A stretch of DNA of 64,000 nucleotides from RI-242 sp038246255 (GTDB taxonomy: Bacteria > Planctomycetota > UBA1135 > GCA-002686595). Positions 15,630-25,001 of the stretch are shown in pieces (within the stretch, counting starts at the first letter, position 1; each line of letters begins with the position of its first letter). The stretch is from contig JBBRWC010000006.1 in NCBI GenBank assembly GCA_038246255.1, forward strand, positions 5,941-69,940, written 5' to 3'. The notes beneath the pieces are model-generated. The model was not told the DNA's origin. It was given only the letters and a program-made list of their open reading frames with translations, and made no database searches. A program made the position numbers and the translations under genes.

Positions 15630-18481
15630 TGGAAACCAACCAACGCGATCCACTGGCGCCCGCCGCCGGACTGTTCGTCGAAGTCGCGCGCGCACTGCGC
15701 CGCCGGATGCACCTCGCCGCGGCGTGCGCGATCCTGTGCGCTGGCGCTGGCGTGCTGTGGCTGGCATCGCAGCAGCCCGTGTACCGCGCCCGCGCCACGC
15801 TGCTGCTCGACACGGAGCGTTCGTCGGGGGGTGTTCTATCGGAACTCGCCGCGTTGACCGCTCCGCCGGCAGCGGCCGCTGAAATCGCCGTGTTGCGCTC
15901 CCGATCGCTCGCCCAAGGTGTCGTGCGCGGCCCCCACGGGAACGGCACCGTCGACTTCACCGATCCGACGAACCACGCGCTCGCGTTGGATGTCCTCGTG
16001 GACGACGAGCGCCGCACTCCGTTTGGCGAACTGTTTGCGCGCGTCGGACTCGCCGCTGCCGCACAAGGGCGTGTCGCGGTGCGGCTCATCGATGTAGCGC
16101 CGGATGCACCCAGCGCGCTGCGCCTGCGCTTTGTGGGCCTGGATCGTGTGCGTATCGATGCCCTTGGGCTGTTTGGCCGCAGCGTATCCAGCCGCGAACT
16201 ACCCTTCGAAAACGACGCGATCCTCGAGGCACACGGTTGGCGCCTGCGGGTCCTGCGCGACGACACTGCCATGGACGGTGTGTTCCGCGTTTGGCGGCTC
16301 GACATGGGCACAGCGATTGCGCGCGTGCAACAGGCGACTCGGGTGGTCGAAACCCAGCGCAACTCGGGGGTGCTCGAGCTGTCCGTGTCGGACTCCACCC
16401 CCCTGCGCGCCGCAGCAATCGCCAACGCGCTGTGCTTGGCCTATTTCGACCAAAACGTCGCGCGCGGGCGTCGGCGCGCGAGCGAAACCGTCGACTTCAT
16501 CCAGGGACAACTCGCTGCGCAGGAAGTTGCACTCGAGCAAGCGGAGCGCGACGTCGTCGAACTGCAGCGCTCCCATCCCGACCTGATCGACCGGGCGAGC
16601 TCATCAAAAGCCCTCGTCACCACCTCCAGCGAGTTCGCGGTGCGCGCCCTGCAGCTCGGACTCGTCGAACGCTCGATCGGCGACGCCTTGGCGCTGCTCG
16701 AAGCAGGCGAAACGGGCGCGCTCTCGCGGCTTGGGCCCGAACTCGCTGATCCGCTATCCACAGGCCTCGTCGAACAGCTCGCCGTCCTCGAGCTCGAACT
16801 CGCCGGTGTCGACCGCCCCGAGGCCACCGACCGGCGCCCGCTTTTGATCGCACACGCAGAGGACCTGGCCGCGCGGGCGCGGGAACTCGAGCTTCAGATC
16901 GCGGCTCTCGGCGAACTGCTCGTGCGGGTGCGCTCGGGCGACTCGAGCGGGCTTGCGCTCCTCACCCAAAGTCCCGACGCGGGGGTCCTCGCCGATCCCT
17001 TGACTCTCGGTCTCGTTGCCGAACTCGCGCGTCTCGACGGCGACATCGAGCGACTGGGCGCGGCGTTCACAAAGGTGCACCCCGAACTCGTCCGCGCCCG
17101 CCAAGGCCGCGACGAACTCGCACGGCGCATCGCCGACAACCTGGCCGCACGGCTCGCGGGGCTCGAAGGGTTGCTCGAAAGCCGCCAGGAACTCGTTGCC
17201 CGCGCCGAACGCGACGTCGCGGGCGCCGACAGCACCTCGCGGGAGCGCACCCGCGCCGCACTGAGCGACGTGCGCCGCCGCACGACGGCGCACCTTGCGA
17301 GCCGGCTCGACGCCGTTCGCCTGGAGCGCGCCGAACTCGCGCGCATCGGCGCCGAAATCGACCAGCGCCTGGGCGGTTTGCCCGAAAAGGAGCGCGCGCT
17401 TGCCGACCCGCTGCGCCGGCTCGCCACCCACACGGAGCTGACGACCTTCCTGCTGCGCTCTCTCCAGGAAGCCGAGATCTCGCGCGCTTCGTCGATCGCT
17501 TCCGCCCATTACATCGACCCCGCCGTCCTCCCGGACCGCCGTTATGCCCCGCGCGTCGGCGTGGGGATTGTGGCGAGCCTCTTTGCCGGTCTCGCGGCGG
17601 CCCTCGGCCTGGCCCTCGGCCTCGAGCGCCTGCGCCGCAGCCTGCGCGGCGCGCGCGAACTCGAATCCGCCACCGGCTTGCCGGTGCTCGGCACGATCCC
17701 ATTCTTCGAGCGCAAAGCACGTGGCGGCCGCGCGTTCCTGCCCATGCGCGACGCCCCGGATGGACCCCTCGCCGAGGCTTACCGCTCCCTGCGCGCGAAC
17801 CTGCGTTTTGCGGTCGGTGACCTCGCCCAACTGCGCACGCTCGCGGTCACCTCCTGCGCCCCCTCCGAGGGCAAATCGACGACCAACGTCGACCTCGCCT
17901 GGGCGCTTGCCTCCGCGGGCCGTCGCGTGCTGCTCGTCGACGGCGACCTGCGGCGGCCATCCGTCCACCGCTACCTGGAACTCGCCGAAGGTCCGGGCCT
18001 TGCGGAGGTCCTGACCACCGGTGTCCCCTGGCGTCCCCTCGTGCAATCGACGCTCCAAGCGGGCCTCGAGGTGCTCGTCGCCGGACGCCACCGCGGAGCT
18101 GCGGGAGAGCTGCTCTCGGGCGGTCGCTCGCTCGCCCTGCTCGACGAATTGCAGGCCGAATACGACATGGTGGTGTTCGACCTTCCCCCGGCGCTCGTCG
18201 TCGCCGACGTCGAGACGTTCGCGCACCGGCTCGATGCGCTGCTACTGCTCTACCGCGAGGACGGTTTGCCGCGCCAGGCGGTCGAATCGGCCGTGCGGCG
18301 TTTGCGCCAATCGGGGGCCAAGCTCGTCGGCACGATCCTGAACGCCGCGCGCGCCACCGCCTCCGACGAAGGGGGTTATTACGGCGCCGCGTACGGGTCC
18401 CACTATTACGCACCCGACGACCAAAAGGCCGCGTTGCCCAGCCGCCGCTCCCGCCGCCCCGTTGGGGAAGAGGTCGCTTGA
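15629..18481 (+). CDS. Wzc-like polysaccharide co-polymerase with BY-kinase domain
   Basis: Inner-membrane chain-length and export regulator fused to a bacterial tyrosine kinase. 950 residues. Membrane segments at about 27-48 and 638-665 flank a large periplasmic coiled-coil region (Wzz-like, rich in ELA/RARELE heptads). The cytoplasmic kinase domain has Walker A CAPSEGKSTTN (about residue 745), Walker A' LLVDGDLRRP and Walker B-like YDMVVFDLPP. A C-terminal Tyr cluster (GGYYGAAYGSHYY) is the usual autophosphorylation tail. The periplasmic region is longer than in E. coli Wzc (about 720 residues). It overlaps the Wza-like gene by 1 bp upstream and the next gene by 4 bp. Confidence 0.92.
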   Translation: METNQRDPLAPAAGLFVEVARALRRRMHLAAACAILCAGAGVLWLASQQPVYRARATLLLDTERSSGGVLSELAALTAPPAAAAEIAVLRSRSLAQGVVRGPHGNGTVDFTDPTNHALALDVLVDDERRTPFGELFARVGLAAAAQGRVAVRLIDVAPDAPSALRLRFVGLDRVRIDALGLFGRSVSSRELPFENDAILEAHGWRLRVLRDDTAMDGVFRVWRLDMGTAIARVQQATRVVETQRNSGVLELSVSDSTPLRAAAIANALCLAYFDQNVARGRRRASETVDFIQGQLAAQEVALEQAERDVVELQRSHPDLIDRASSSKALVTTSSEFAVRALQLGLVERSIGDALALLEAGETGALSRLGPELADPLSTGLVEQLAVLELELAGVDRPEATDRRPLLIAHAEDLAARARELELQIAALGELLVRVRSGDSSGLALLTQSPDAGVLADPLTLGLVAELARLDGDIERLGAAFTKVHPELVRARQGRDELARRIADNLAARLAGLEGLLESRQELVARAERDVAGADSTSRERTRAALSDVRRRTTAHLASRLDAVRLERAELARIGAEIDQRLGGLPEKERALADPLRRLATHTELTTFLLRSLQEAEISRASSIASAHYIDPAVLPDRRYAPRVGVGIVASLFAGLAAALGLALGLERLRRSLRGARELESATGLPVLGTIPFFERKARGGRAFLPMRDAPDGPLAEAYRSLRANLRFAVGDLAQLRTLAVTSCAPSEGKSTTNVDLAWALASAGRRVLLVDGDLRRPSVHRYLELAEGPGLAEVLTTGVPWRPLVQSTLQAGLEVLVAGRHRGAAGELLSGGRSLALLDELQAEYDMVVFDLPPALVVADVETFAHRLDALLLLYREDGLPRQAVESAVRRLRQSGAKLVGTILNAARATASDEGGYYGAAYGSHYYAPDDQKAALPSRRSRRPVGEEVA

Positions 18482-19557
18482 AGCTGCTCTACATCGGCAA
18501 TCTGACACCCGGATCGCGTTCGCACCAGCGCTGTCGTGCGTTCGAGCGCCTGGGGCACCAGGTGGATGCACTGCCCTACTGCGCGACGCTTGACTCGTAT
18601 GCACAATTGCCGCGTCTTGCTTTGGAAGACCGGCTGCGGCATCGGCTCGGTCGACCGCGGGATCCTTATAGTGTGAATGCAGCGCTCGAGCAGGCCGTGC
18701 GCCGCACACGCTACGACATGGTGTGGGTCGACAAAGCGCCGCCGTTGCGCCCTGCAACGCTTGCGCGGGCCAAGGTGCAAAGCGCGGGCACACATTTCGT
18801 GTTCCACAGCGAGGATGACCACGCGCTCGCGCACAACCAGTGGGCGTGGATGGCGGATTGTTTCAGCCAATACGACCTCGTGTGGACCACCAAACGCCGC
18901 AACGTCGAAGACCATGAGCTGGTGGCACTGGGTGCGCGCGACGTGCGGTTCCACTTCCAGAGTTTCGACCTGCTCGAACACCGGCCGATCGAGCCCACAG
19001 GGCGCGAGCGCGACCAATTGTTCGCCGACGTTGGATTCATCGGGAGCTATGAAGCGCCGCGCGCGCAGGCCCTGCTGAAGATCGCGCAGGCCGGTGTGTT
19101 TGTGCGTGTGTTCGGCAACGGCTGGACGCGCCATGCACAGCGCCACGCGCTGCTCGTCGTCGAACCGCGCCAGATCGCAGGGCGCGAGTACCTGGCGGCG
19201 ATGGCTTCCTCCACGCTCCAGATCGGTTTTTTGCGCCGGGCCAATCGGGACGAGCACACGAGCCGATCGCTCGAAATCCCTGCTTGCGGCCTGCCGCTCG
19301 TCGCCGAGCGCAGCCGCGAGCACCGCGAGCTTTTCCATGAGGGCCGCGAAGCGCGCTTCTTCGGCGATAACGACGAGTTGATCACGACGGTGCACGAACT
19401 TTTGGGTTCGCCCGAACAACGCCGCGCGCTGGCGCTCGCGGGGCGGGAACGCTGCCTGAGCGCGGGTTACGACCACGACAGCGTCCTTGCCCGTTGCCTC
19501 GCGTCGACCCTACCCGACCGCGACCCCGCGCCCGCCTGGGCCACGGAGGCCGCGTGA
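18478..19557 (+). CDS. glycosyltransferase, CgeB/group 1-like
   Basis: 359 residues, starting at a TTG that overlaps the preceding stop (TTGA). The N-terminus MKLLYIGNLTPGSRSHQRCR is typical of CgeB-type glycosyltransferases. The C-terminal half carries the Glyco_trans_1_2-like pattern: EYLAAMASSTLQIGFLRRAN, RSLEIPACGLPLVAERS and REHRELFHEGREARFFGDND. It is a predicted cytoplasmic GT-B-fold enzyme adding a sugar to the lipid-linked repeat unit; donor and acceptor are unknown. The tight overlaps on both sides show that it belongs to the export/assembly operon. Confidence 0.8.
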   Translation: MKLLYIGNLTPGSRSHQRCRAFERLGHQVDALPYCATLDSYAQLPRLALEDRLRHRLGRPRDPYSVNAALEQAVRRTRYDMVWVDKAPPLRPATLARAKVQSAGTHFVFHSEDDHALAHNQWAWMADCFSQYDLVWTTKRRNVEDHELVALGARDVRFHFQSFDLLEHRPIEPTGRERDQLFADVGFIGSYEAPRAQALLKIAQAGVFVRVFGNGWTRHAQRHALLVVEPRQIAGREYLAAMASSTLQIGFLRRANRDEHTSRSLEIPACGLPLVAERSREHRELFHEGREARFFGDNDELITTVHELLGSPEQRRALALAGRERCLSAGYDHDSVLARCLASTLPDRDPAPAWATEAA

Positions 19558-20816
19558 AGGTCGCGATCAGCGTCCGCGGCCGTTTTTGGGCCTTCGACCT
19601 CGCTCGCGAGCTTGCGCGCGAAGGTGCGCTCCAACGCCTCATCACGAGCGCCCCTGCGCTGCTCGCCGAGCGTTTTGGCGTGCCCCGCGGCCTGGTGATA
19701 GGTTTGCCGGCCTACGAGCTGCTCGCCCGGGGCGCCCGCCACTTGCCGATGGCCGCGGACCGCGCCCTCGAGGCCCCCGTTGCCGCGGCCTTCGGACGGG
19801 CTGCCGCGCGCCGAATCCCGCTTTATCCCGACGTTTTCGTCGGCTGGTCCGGCTCGAGCTTGGAGGGTCTGAGGGTCGCTAAGGATCGCGGGGCCCTGAC
19901 GGTGCTCGAGCGCGGCAGCGCCCACATCGAAACCCAGGACGAGATCCTGGGGGCGCTCGCCGAACACACCGGAATCCCGCTGCGGCGTCCGTCGCCGGCC
20001 GTCGTCCGCCGCGAAATCCTTGAGTACCAACTGGCCGATCGCATCGCCGTGCCGTCCGACTTCGTCGCGGCGTCGTTCGTTGCGCGCGGATTTGCGCCCG
20101 AACGCCTGATCGTCAATCCCTTCGGCGTCGATCTGGCGGCGTTCACCCCGGCCACGATCCCTCCTTTGCATCCGCGCTTGCTGTGCGTCGGCCGCGTTGG
20201 CGCGCGTAAGGGCTCCCACGTCCTGATCGACGCGTTCCTCCAAAGCGGCGTGCGCGGTGAGTTGGTTTTTGTCGGCCCGATCGAGCCGGAGTTCTCCGCA
20301 CGGGCCCGTGCCGCCGCGAGCGACCGCGTGCGGTTCCTCGGCCCCGTTCCGCAGGCGCAGCTCCCCGCGCTCTACCAAAGCGCCACGGCGTTCGCGTTGC
20401 CGTCTTTCGAGGAAGGCCTCGCCATGGTCATCCTGCAGGCAATGGCCTGCGGATTGCCGGTGCTCGTGTCGGACCACACGGGTGTCGCGGGATTGTTCGA
20501 CGAACGCCACGGAGCGCTCTTGCACCAGGCTGGCGACACCCAAACCCTGGTCGCGCAGATCGAGCGCCTGGGGCGCGCCCCGGATCGCGCCCGAGAGTTC
20601 GGCGCAAGAGCCGCGGGCGCCGTCGCCCGCGGATTCACATGGCGCGACTACGCGGCACGCGCCCTCGCGGCCTACCACGGCGCGCTCGCACCCGCACCGC
20701 CGCGGCTCGCACCCGCGGTGCGCCCGCGCGCCGGTGCCGAAGTCCAGATGCTCCCCGGCCAGCGAACACCGCCGCACCCGTGGGTCCCACCCCACCGCCG
20801 GCGGCGGGCGGCGTGA
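19554..20816 (+). CDS. glycosyltransferase family 4
   Basis: 420 residues from the GTG at 19554, overlapping the previous stop (GTGA). The longer open frame to 19494 is a shadow of the upstream gene. GT-B fold: an N-terminal domain from MKVAISVRGRFWAFDLA, then the C-terminal GT4 domain with LLCVGRVGARKGSHVLI, LPALYQSATAFALPSFEEGL and the EX7E motif region (EEGLAMVILQAMACGLPVL). Its role is to extend the polysaccharide repeat unit at the cytoplasmic face; sugar specificity is unknown. A Pro/Arg-rich tail of about 40 residues has no counterpart I know. The flippase gene follows 4 bp later. Confidence 0.85.
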   Translation: MKVAISVRGRFWAFDLARELAREGALQRLITSAPALLAERFGVPRGLVIGLPAYELLARGARHLPMAADRALEAPVAAAFGRAAARRIPLYPDVFVGWSGSSLEGLRVAKDRGALTVLERGSAHIETQDEILGALAEHTGIPLRRPSPAVVRREILEYQLADRIAVPSDFVAASFVARGFAPERLIVNPFGVDLAAFTPATIPPLHPRLLCVGRVGARKGSHVLIDAFLQSGVRGELVFVGPIEPEFSARARAAASDRVRFLGPVPQAQLPALYQSATAFALPSFEEGLAMVILQAMACGLPVLVSDHTGVAGLFDERHGALLHQAGDTQTLVAQIERLGRAPDRAREFGARAAGAVARGFTWRDYAARALAAYHGALAPAPPRLAPAVRPRAGAEVQMLPGQRTPPHPWVPPHRRRRAA

Positions 20817-20820
20817 TCCC

Positions 20821-22161
20821 GTGAATGAGCGCGACGAGCGCAGCGACGAGCCCACGGGCCGCGCGCAAGGCTCACGCCGCCACCATGCGGGGTGGCTGCT
20901 CGCGGGCGGCGTTGGCCAAGCGGGCCTCGCGTTTGCCGCGAACCTCGTGCTCGTGCGCTTCATCGCGCCGGAGGTCTTCGGGCGCTTTGCCCTCGCGTAC
21001 GCGGGCCTCAGCCTCGTGCTTTCGATCGCGAGCTTGCGCATCGGCGCCCTCGTGCTGCGCGCTCCGCGGGATGCTTCCTACGACCCGTCGCGGTACTGGA
21101 GCGCTTTGCTCTTCGAAGGCGCGTTTGCGGCGCTGCTTTGCTCGGCCGTCCTCGTTGCAGGTGGCCAGCTCGAGTCCTGGGTGGCGGTCCTGCTCGCAGC
21201 CTGCATCGGCAAACATGTCGCCCAGCACGGGCGCGCCTTTCTCGAACGCGAAGGCCGTTGGCCGCGGCTCGCGCAACTCGAAGGTTTGGCTCAACTGGTG
21301 TCCCACGGGGCGGCCGTCGCGCTCGCGTGCGCGGGAGCGGGCCTTGGAGCGCTTGTGCTGCGCGAGGCCGTCCTCGCGGTCGCCTGGCTCGTGCTGCTGG
21401 GCTGGGCCGGCGGCTTGCCGCGGTCTACACCGCGCCGGCTGCACATGTGGGAGTGGCGCGCGCTGTGGCGCGAATGCCGCGACGTTTGGTTCGACGGGGT
21501 GCTCGAGGGGGCGTTCGCCCGCGCGATGGTGCTCGCCGCCGGCCTCGTGGGTGGGGAGCGCGGCGCAGGCTTGTTCGCGCAAGCCCACCGGCTCGCGTTT
21601 GTCCCCCACCAGCTGCTCGCGCCGCTCGTCAGCCGGCTCGCGTTTGCGTGGTTCAGCGCCGAGCGCGACGGCGGGCGCCTGCGCCGCCGCATGGCCTGGT
21701 TGCTGGCCGGTCCGCTCGCGGCCCTCGCGGGGCTCGGCGTTTGGCTCGGGCCCATTGCGATCCCGCTCCTGTTCGGTCGCGAATGGAGCGCAGTGGCTCC
21801 GCTCTTCGCCGCGCTCTTCGGCGTCATCCTTGGCATCTCGCTGCTCGAGCTGTGCAAGGTTCAGTTTTACGCGGAGCGCCGCCCGTTCGGCCTGTGCGCT
21901 CTGCGCGCCATGCAGTTCGGCGGTCTCGGCGCCGGTTTCCTCCTCGCGCCGCCCGGCGGAGTCTTCACCCTGTGCCTTGGCATCTCCGCGGGAACCCTCG
22001 GCGCCCTGGCGGTCGCGTGGGCCCTGCTAGAGTTCCGCCGGCCCAACGGCGAGCAGCCGCTTGGACGCGGCGCGCTCGCGTCCGACGGAACCTCGCAGGT
22101 GACACGTGCACCGGGTGGATCCGAACCGGAATCCCGCGCCGGCCGCCACCGCGCGGCGTGA
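20821..22161 (+). CDS. Wzx-like polysaccharide flippase
   Basis: Polytopic inner-membrane protein of the MATE/Wzx (polysaccharide biosynthesis) type, which flips undecaprenyl-linked repeat units to the periplasm. 446 residues from the GTG at 20821. About 10-12 hydrophobic helices begin GWLLAGGVGQAGLAFAANLV and include FAPEVFGRFALAYAGL-like segments typical of the family (here FIAPEVFGRFALAYAGLSL). The hydrophilic N-terminal 20 residues and C-terminal 40 residues are variable. The longer open frame back to 20257 is antisense-type nonsense over the upstream gene. It is the last gene of the plus-strand run and is convergent with the next gene across 40 bp. Confidence 0.82.
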   Translation: MNERDERSDEPTGRAQGSRRHHAGWLLAGGVGQAGLAFAANLVLVRFIAPEVFGRFALAYAGLSLVLSIASLRIGALVLRAPRDASYDPSRYWSALLFEGAFAALLCSAVLVAGGQLESWVAVLLAACIGKHVAQHGRAFLEREGRWPRLAQLEGLAQLVSHGAAVALACAGAGLGALVLREAVLAVAWLVLLGWAGGLPRSTPRRLHMWEWRALWRECRDVWFDGVLEGAFARAMVLAAGLVGGERGAGLFAQAHRLAFVPHQLLAPLVSRLAFAWFSAERDGGRLRRRMAWLLAGPLAALAGLGVWLGPIAIPLLFGREWSAVAPLFAALFGVILGISLLELCKVQFYAERRPFGLCALRAMQFGGLGAGFLLAPPGGVFTLCLGISAGTLGALAVAWALLEFRRPNGEQPLGRGALASDGTSQVTRAPGGSEPESRAGRHRAA

Positions 22162-22201
22162 GTCACGTAGGGCCGCCGCTCAGGACCCGTCCTAACGCCG
22201 C

Positions 22202-23389
22202 TCAGGCGGCGTTTGCAGCGCACCGACCGGACTGCGGGCGCGTGAGGTTGTGGTACTCGATGTCCATGCGCGCCGCGATCCCGTCCCAGCCATAGCGCGT
22301 GTGGGTGCGCTCGCGCAGGGCGGCGCGCCACGCGGGATCCCGGCCGCGCTCGAGCCAATGTTCGACGTGCGGCGCCCACAAAGTCGGGTCGATCACGTCG
22401 CCCCCACACAGCTGCGTGACGGCGTCCTTCGCACCGACCGTCGGGGTCGTCAGAACGGGGCATCCCGCGGCCAGTGCCTCAAGGACAGCATTGCCGAAGT
22501 TTTCCGAGCGCGACGGGTAAACGAACAACGCGGCGCGTGCGAGCACGCTCGCTTTCGATGCTCCTTCGACAGCCCCCAGCCAATGGATGCCGTCGGTCAG
22601 GCCTAAATCGGCCGCGAGCGCGCGCAAACTGCGCTCTGCACCATCGTCGGGCCCGGCGATGGCGAGCCGCGCCGGTTGGCCCGCGGCGCGCCATGCGGCG
22701 AAGAGCCGATCGAGGCCTTTTTTGTGGTGGATGCGCCCGAGGAACAGCGCAAAGGGCCGTGGGTCCGCAAAGAGTCTTGCGATCGGCGCCGGGGCATTTG
22801 TAGGTGCTCCTGACCCGGAATCGACCTCTAGCGCAATGCCATTCGGCACAACGAAGCGCCGCGCACCCGGCGCGAAACCCGGGGGAAGTTCTTCGTTTTC
22901 GAGGTCGGCGGTGAGGTGCAGCGCAGCCAAGGATCGCAGGTTTTCGCGCTCCACCCACCCGAGCCACACGCGCTTGCGCCAAGTGCCACGTGCGCGCAGC
23001 ACATCGGCCATCAACATGCCCCGCGGCGCGAGCACCGCAGGTGTGTCCACGCGCCGCGCTGCCGCGAGCGCCGCGGTGGTCGTCCACACAAAAACTCCGT
23101 GGGCGTGCACAACGTCGAAACCCTGCGCCGCACCCGCGAGCCAATCCGCGAGCGCGGGCGCGCGCCGCATCCGTCGCGGGCCGCGCACAGCAAAACGCCG
23201 CACCTCGACACCGTCGAGGATTTCCTCAGGCGGTGCGTCTAGCCTGACGCCGTCGTCCTGGTCCGTCGTGGCGACCCAAACGTCGTCGCCCCGGCGCGCC
23301 TGGGCCCGCGCCAGTCCCCCGACGCTCGCAACCGGCCCACCGTAGCGGAATCCCGGCGCGTAGGTCGGGACGACATGCAGAATCTTCAC
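22202..23389 (-). CDS. glycosyltransferase family 4
   Basis: 395 residues from the GTG at 23389, which overlaps the stop of the Wzy-like gene (GTGA). An upstream ATG frame to 23464 would extend into that gene and is rejected. Typical GT4 features: N-terminal MKILHVVPTYAPGFRYGGP, central FALFLGRIHHKKGLDRLF, and PSRSENFGNAVLEALAAGC with the EX7E motif. The C-terminus is intact. It probably adds a residue to the lipid-linked oligosaccharide; the substrate is unknown. It is the last gene in the minus-strand polysaccharide operon. Confidence 0.87.
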   Translation of the reverse strand: MKILHVVPTYAPGFRYGGPVASVGGLARAQARRGDDVWVATTDQDDGVRLDAPPEEILDGVEVRRFAVRGPRRMRRAPALADWLAGAAQGFDVVHAHGVFVWTTTAALAAARRVDTPAVLAPRGMLMADVLRARGTWRKRVWLGWVERENLRSLAALHLTADLENEELPPGFAPGARRFVVPNGIALEVDSGSGAPTNAPAPIARLFADPRPFALFLGRIHHKKGLDRLFAAWRAAGQPARLAIAGPDDGAERSLRALAADLGLTDGIHWLGAVEGASKASVLARAALFVYPSRSENFGNAVLEALAAGCPVLTTPTVGAKDAVTQLCGGDVIDPTLWAPHVEHWLERGRDPAWRAALRERTHTRYGWDGIAARMDIEYHNLTRPQSGRCAANAA

Positions 23390-24846
23390 CGCAACGCTCC
23401 CGCCAACAGCGTCGCGCGCTGCGCACCCGCGCGCGGGGCGAGGAACCAGGCGAGGGGCGCGCACAGGAGCGCAAGCTGCAGCACGATGCCGAGCACAAGG
23501 CTCGTGTCCGACTCCACGTGCAGGAGACGGCTGGCGAAGAGCGCTCCAAAGACCAGGCCCGCTTCGCCCGCGGCAGGGTGCACGAGCAAGTGCACGAGCA
23601 CGCGGTACACAAGGCCGATCGCGAGGGATCCAAGCAGCACACCGAGCGCACCGAAGTTGACGTAGTGCTCCACGAGTTGGGGCAGGTTGATCGACGTGGT
23701 TGTGTCCGTCTCGTGCAACACGCCGTAGCGGTGTCCGAAGCGCTGACCGAGTTCTTTGGCGGGTTTATCGGGCCACAGCGCACGCGGCACGAACGTCGCT
23801 GGCAGCGTGGCGTAGGTTGCACCGCCCCAATGGGGAATCGCAAGCGGCGTTTTGTCGACGACCTCGGCAAACAGCGCGATCTGCGAAAAACGACCAAAGG
23901 CCGACGCGGTGATGCTGCTCGCGCCTTCGCGTTCTAATTCGGAGCGCGCCAACTCGAAAAACTGCAACCCCCGCTCGAGTGCCCGATCTTCCAGGAGATG
24001 CGGGCTGTTGTGGAGCACGACGCGATACTCGTTGGCGGCTCCCCGCAGACCCATGATGAAAAGGCCCAGTGCGGCCAAAACAACGAGGGGGACGCGTCCA
24101 CCCGTGCCCCAAATCAGCATCAGGGCAAACGCTCCGTCGCGCACCGCGTAACCCAGCGACCCGCTGGACAGTTCGAGCAAGAGGTGCGCCGGCAACACAC
24201 CCGCGATCGCAAGCGGTGCCGCCCACCGGCCGAGATGCCCGCGCCGACCGAGAACGATCAGTAAGCCGGCGCCGAGGAGGACTCCGTGGGCGAGCAACGC
24301 CGCCGGCTGCAAAAGGCCCTCCGGCAGGAGCTGCTCGCGGACCAGGATCCGGGCCGCGAAGCCGATGGCGATCAAGGCCATCGCGGCGGGAGCTCCGCGG
24401 CGGCCATCGCAGTGCAAGCGCAGCGGCCTGCCAAGCGGCAGTCGGGCGGCGCCGGCGTAACCCGCATAGAGCGCGATCAGCCCGAGCAGCACGAGGTCGG
24501 CGGCGCCCTGCAGCGCGGCGACCGGGGGCTCAAGGCTCATGAATTGGACGCGGTCGGAGAGCAAGAGCGGCGCTCCGAAAAAAAGGGCGTGGATCGCGCC
24601 GACTAGGGGCACAAACGGAATGGAAGCGCCTGCCGCGGCGCCCCGCGCACGGCTCCAGCCCTGGACCCAGGCGGGAGCAAGTCCGAGCGCGACGATCAGG
24701 GCGCCCTTCCACGCGAGCCCGTATCCGTCGGGGCCAAAATCCCGCTGGGACGCGCTCCACACGACCGCCATGGCGATCACACCCGCGGTGGCGAGGACGC
24801 GCAGGGGCGCCCAGGTGGGGGTCGGGGTCAGGGTTTCGGCGTGCAC
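23386..24846 (-). CDS. Wzy-like O-antigen/capsule polymerase
   Basis: 486-residue integral membrane protein starting at GTG 24846. By hydropathy I see about 10-12 transmembrane segments, with a long loop in the second half (about residues 265-375). That loop contains FVPRALWPDKPAKE, a motif seen in oligosaccharide-repeat-unit polymerases (VPRxxWPDKP), and TTTSINLPQLVEHYVNFG. The predicted role is periplasmic block polymerisation of flipped repeat units, matching the neighbouring Wzx- and Wzc-like proteins. Wzy proteins are poorly conserved, so the call rests on topology, this motif and context. Confidence 0.78.
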   Translation of the reverse strand: MHAETLTPTPTWAPLRVLATAGVIAMAVVWSASQRDFGPDGYGLAWKGALIVALGLAPAWVQGWSRARGAAAGASIPFVPLVGAIHALFFGAPLLLSDRVQFMSLEPPVAALQGAADLVLLGLIALYAGYAGAARLPLGRPLRLHCDGRRGAPAAMALIAIGFAARILVREQLLPEGLLQPAALLAHGVLLGAGLLIVLGRRGHLGRWAAPLAIAGVLPAHLLLELSSGSLGYAVRDGAFALMLIWGTGGRVPLVVLAALGLFIMGLRGAANEYRVVLHNSPHLLEDRALERGLQFFELARSELEREGASSITASAFGRFSQIALFAEVVDKTPLAIPHWGGATYATLPATFVPRALWPDKPAKELGQRFGHRYGVLHETDTTTSINLPQLVEHYVNFGALGVLLGSLAIGLVYRVLVHLLVHPAAGEAGLVFGALFASRLLHVESDTSLVLGIVLQLALLCAPLAWFLAPRAGAQRATLLAGALR

Positions 24847-25001
24847 GGGGGCCCCGCCCGCGCAGGTCGGGGTGCTCCCCGTCCCGATCGACCGGATCTA
24901 CCCGAGGCGCGAGTTCGAGCCGCGGATGCCTCCCGCGGGGGAGACGGCGCGGTCCGCGGGCGCGCCGTTCGCTTTCGGGGCGCCGGCGCCTCGGCGCGGC
25001 C

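Noticed and set aside
16754..18226. 490-codon minus-strand frame opposite the Wzc-like gene
   Set aside because: Antisense shadow; the Wzc-like frame has the Walker motifs and Tyr cluster.
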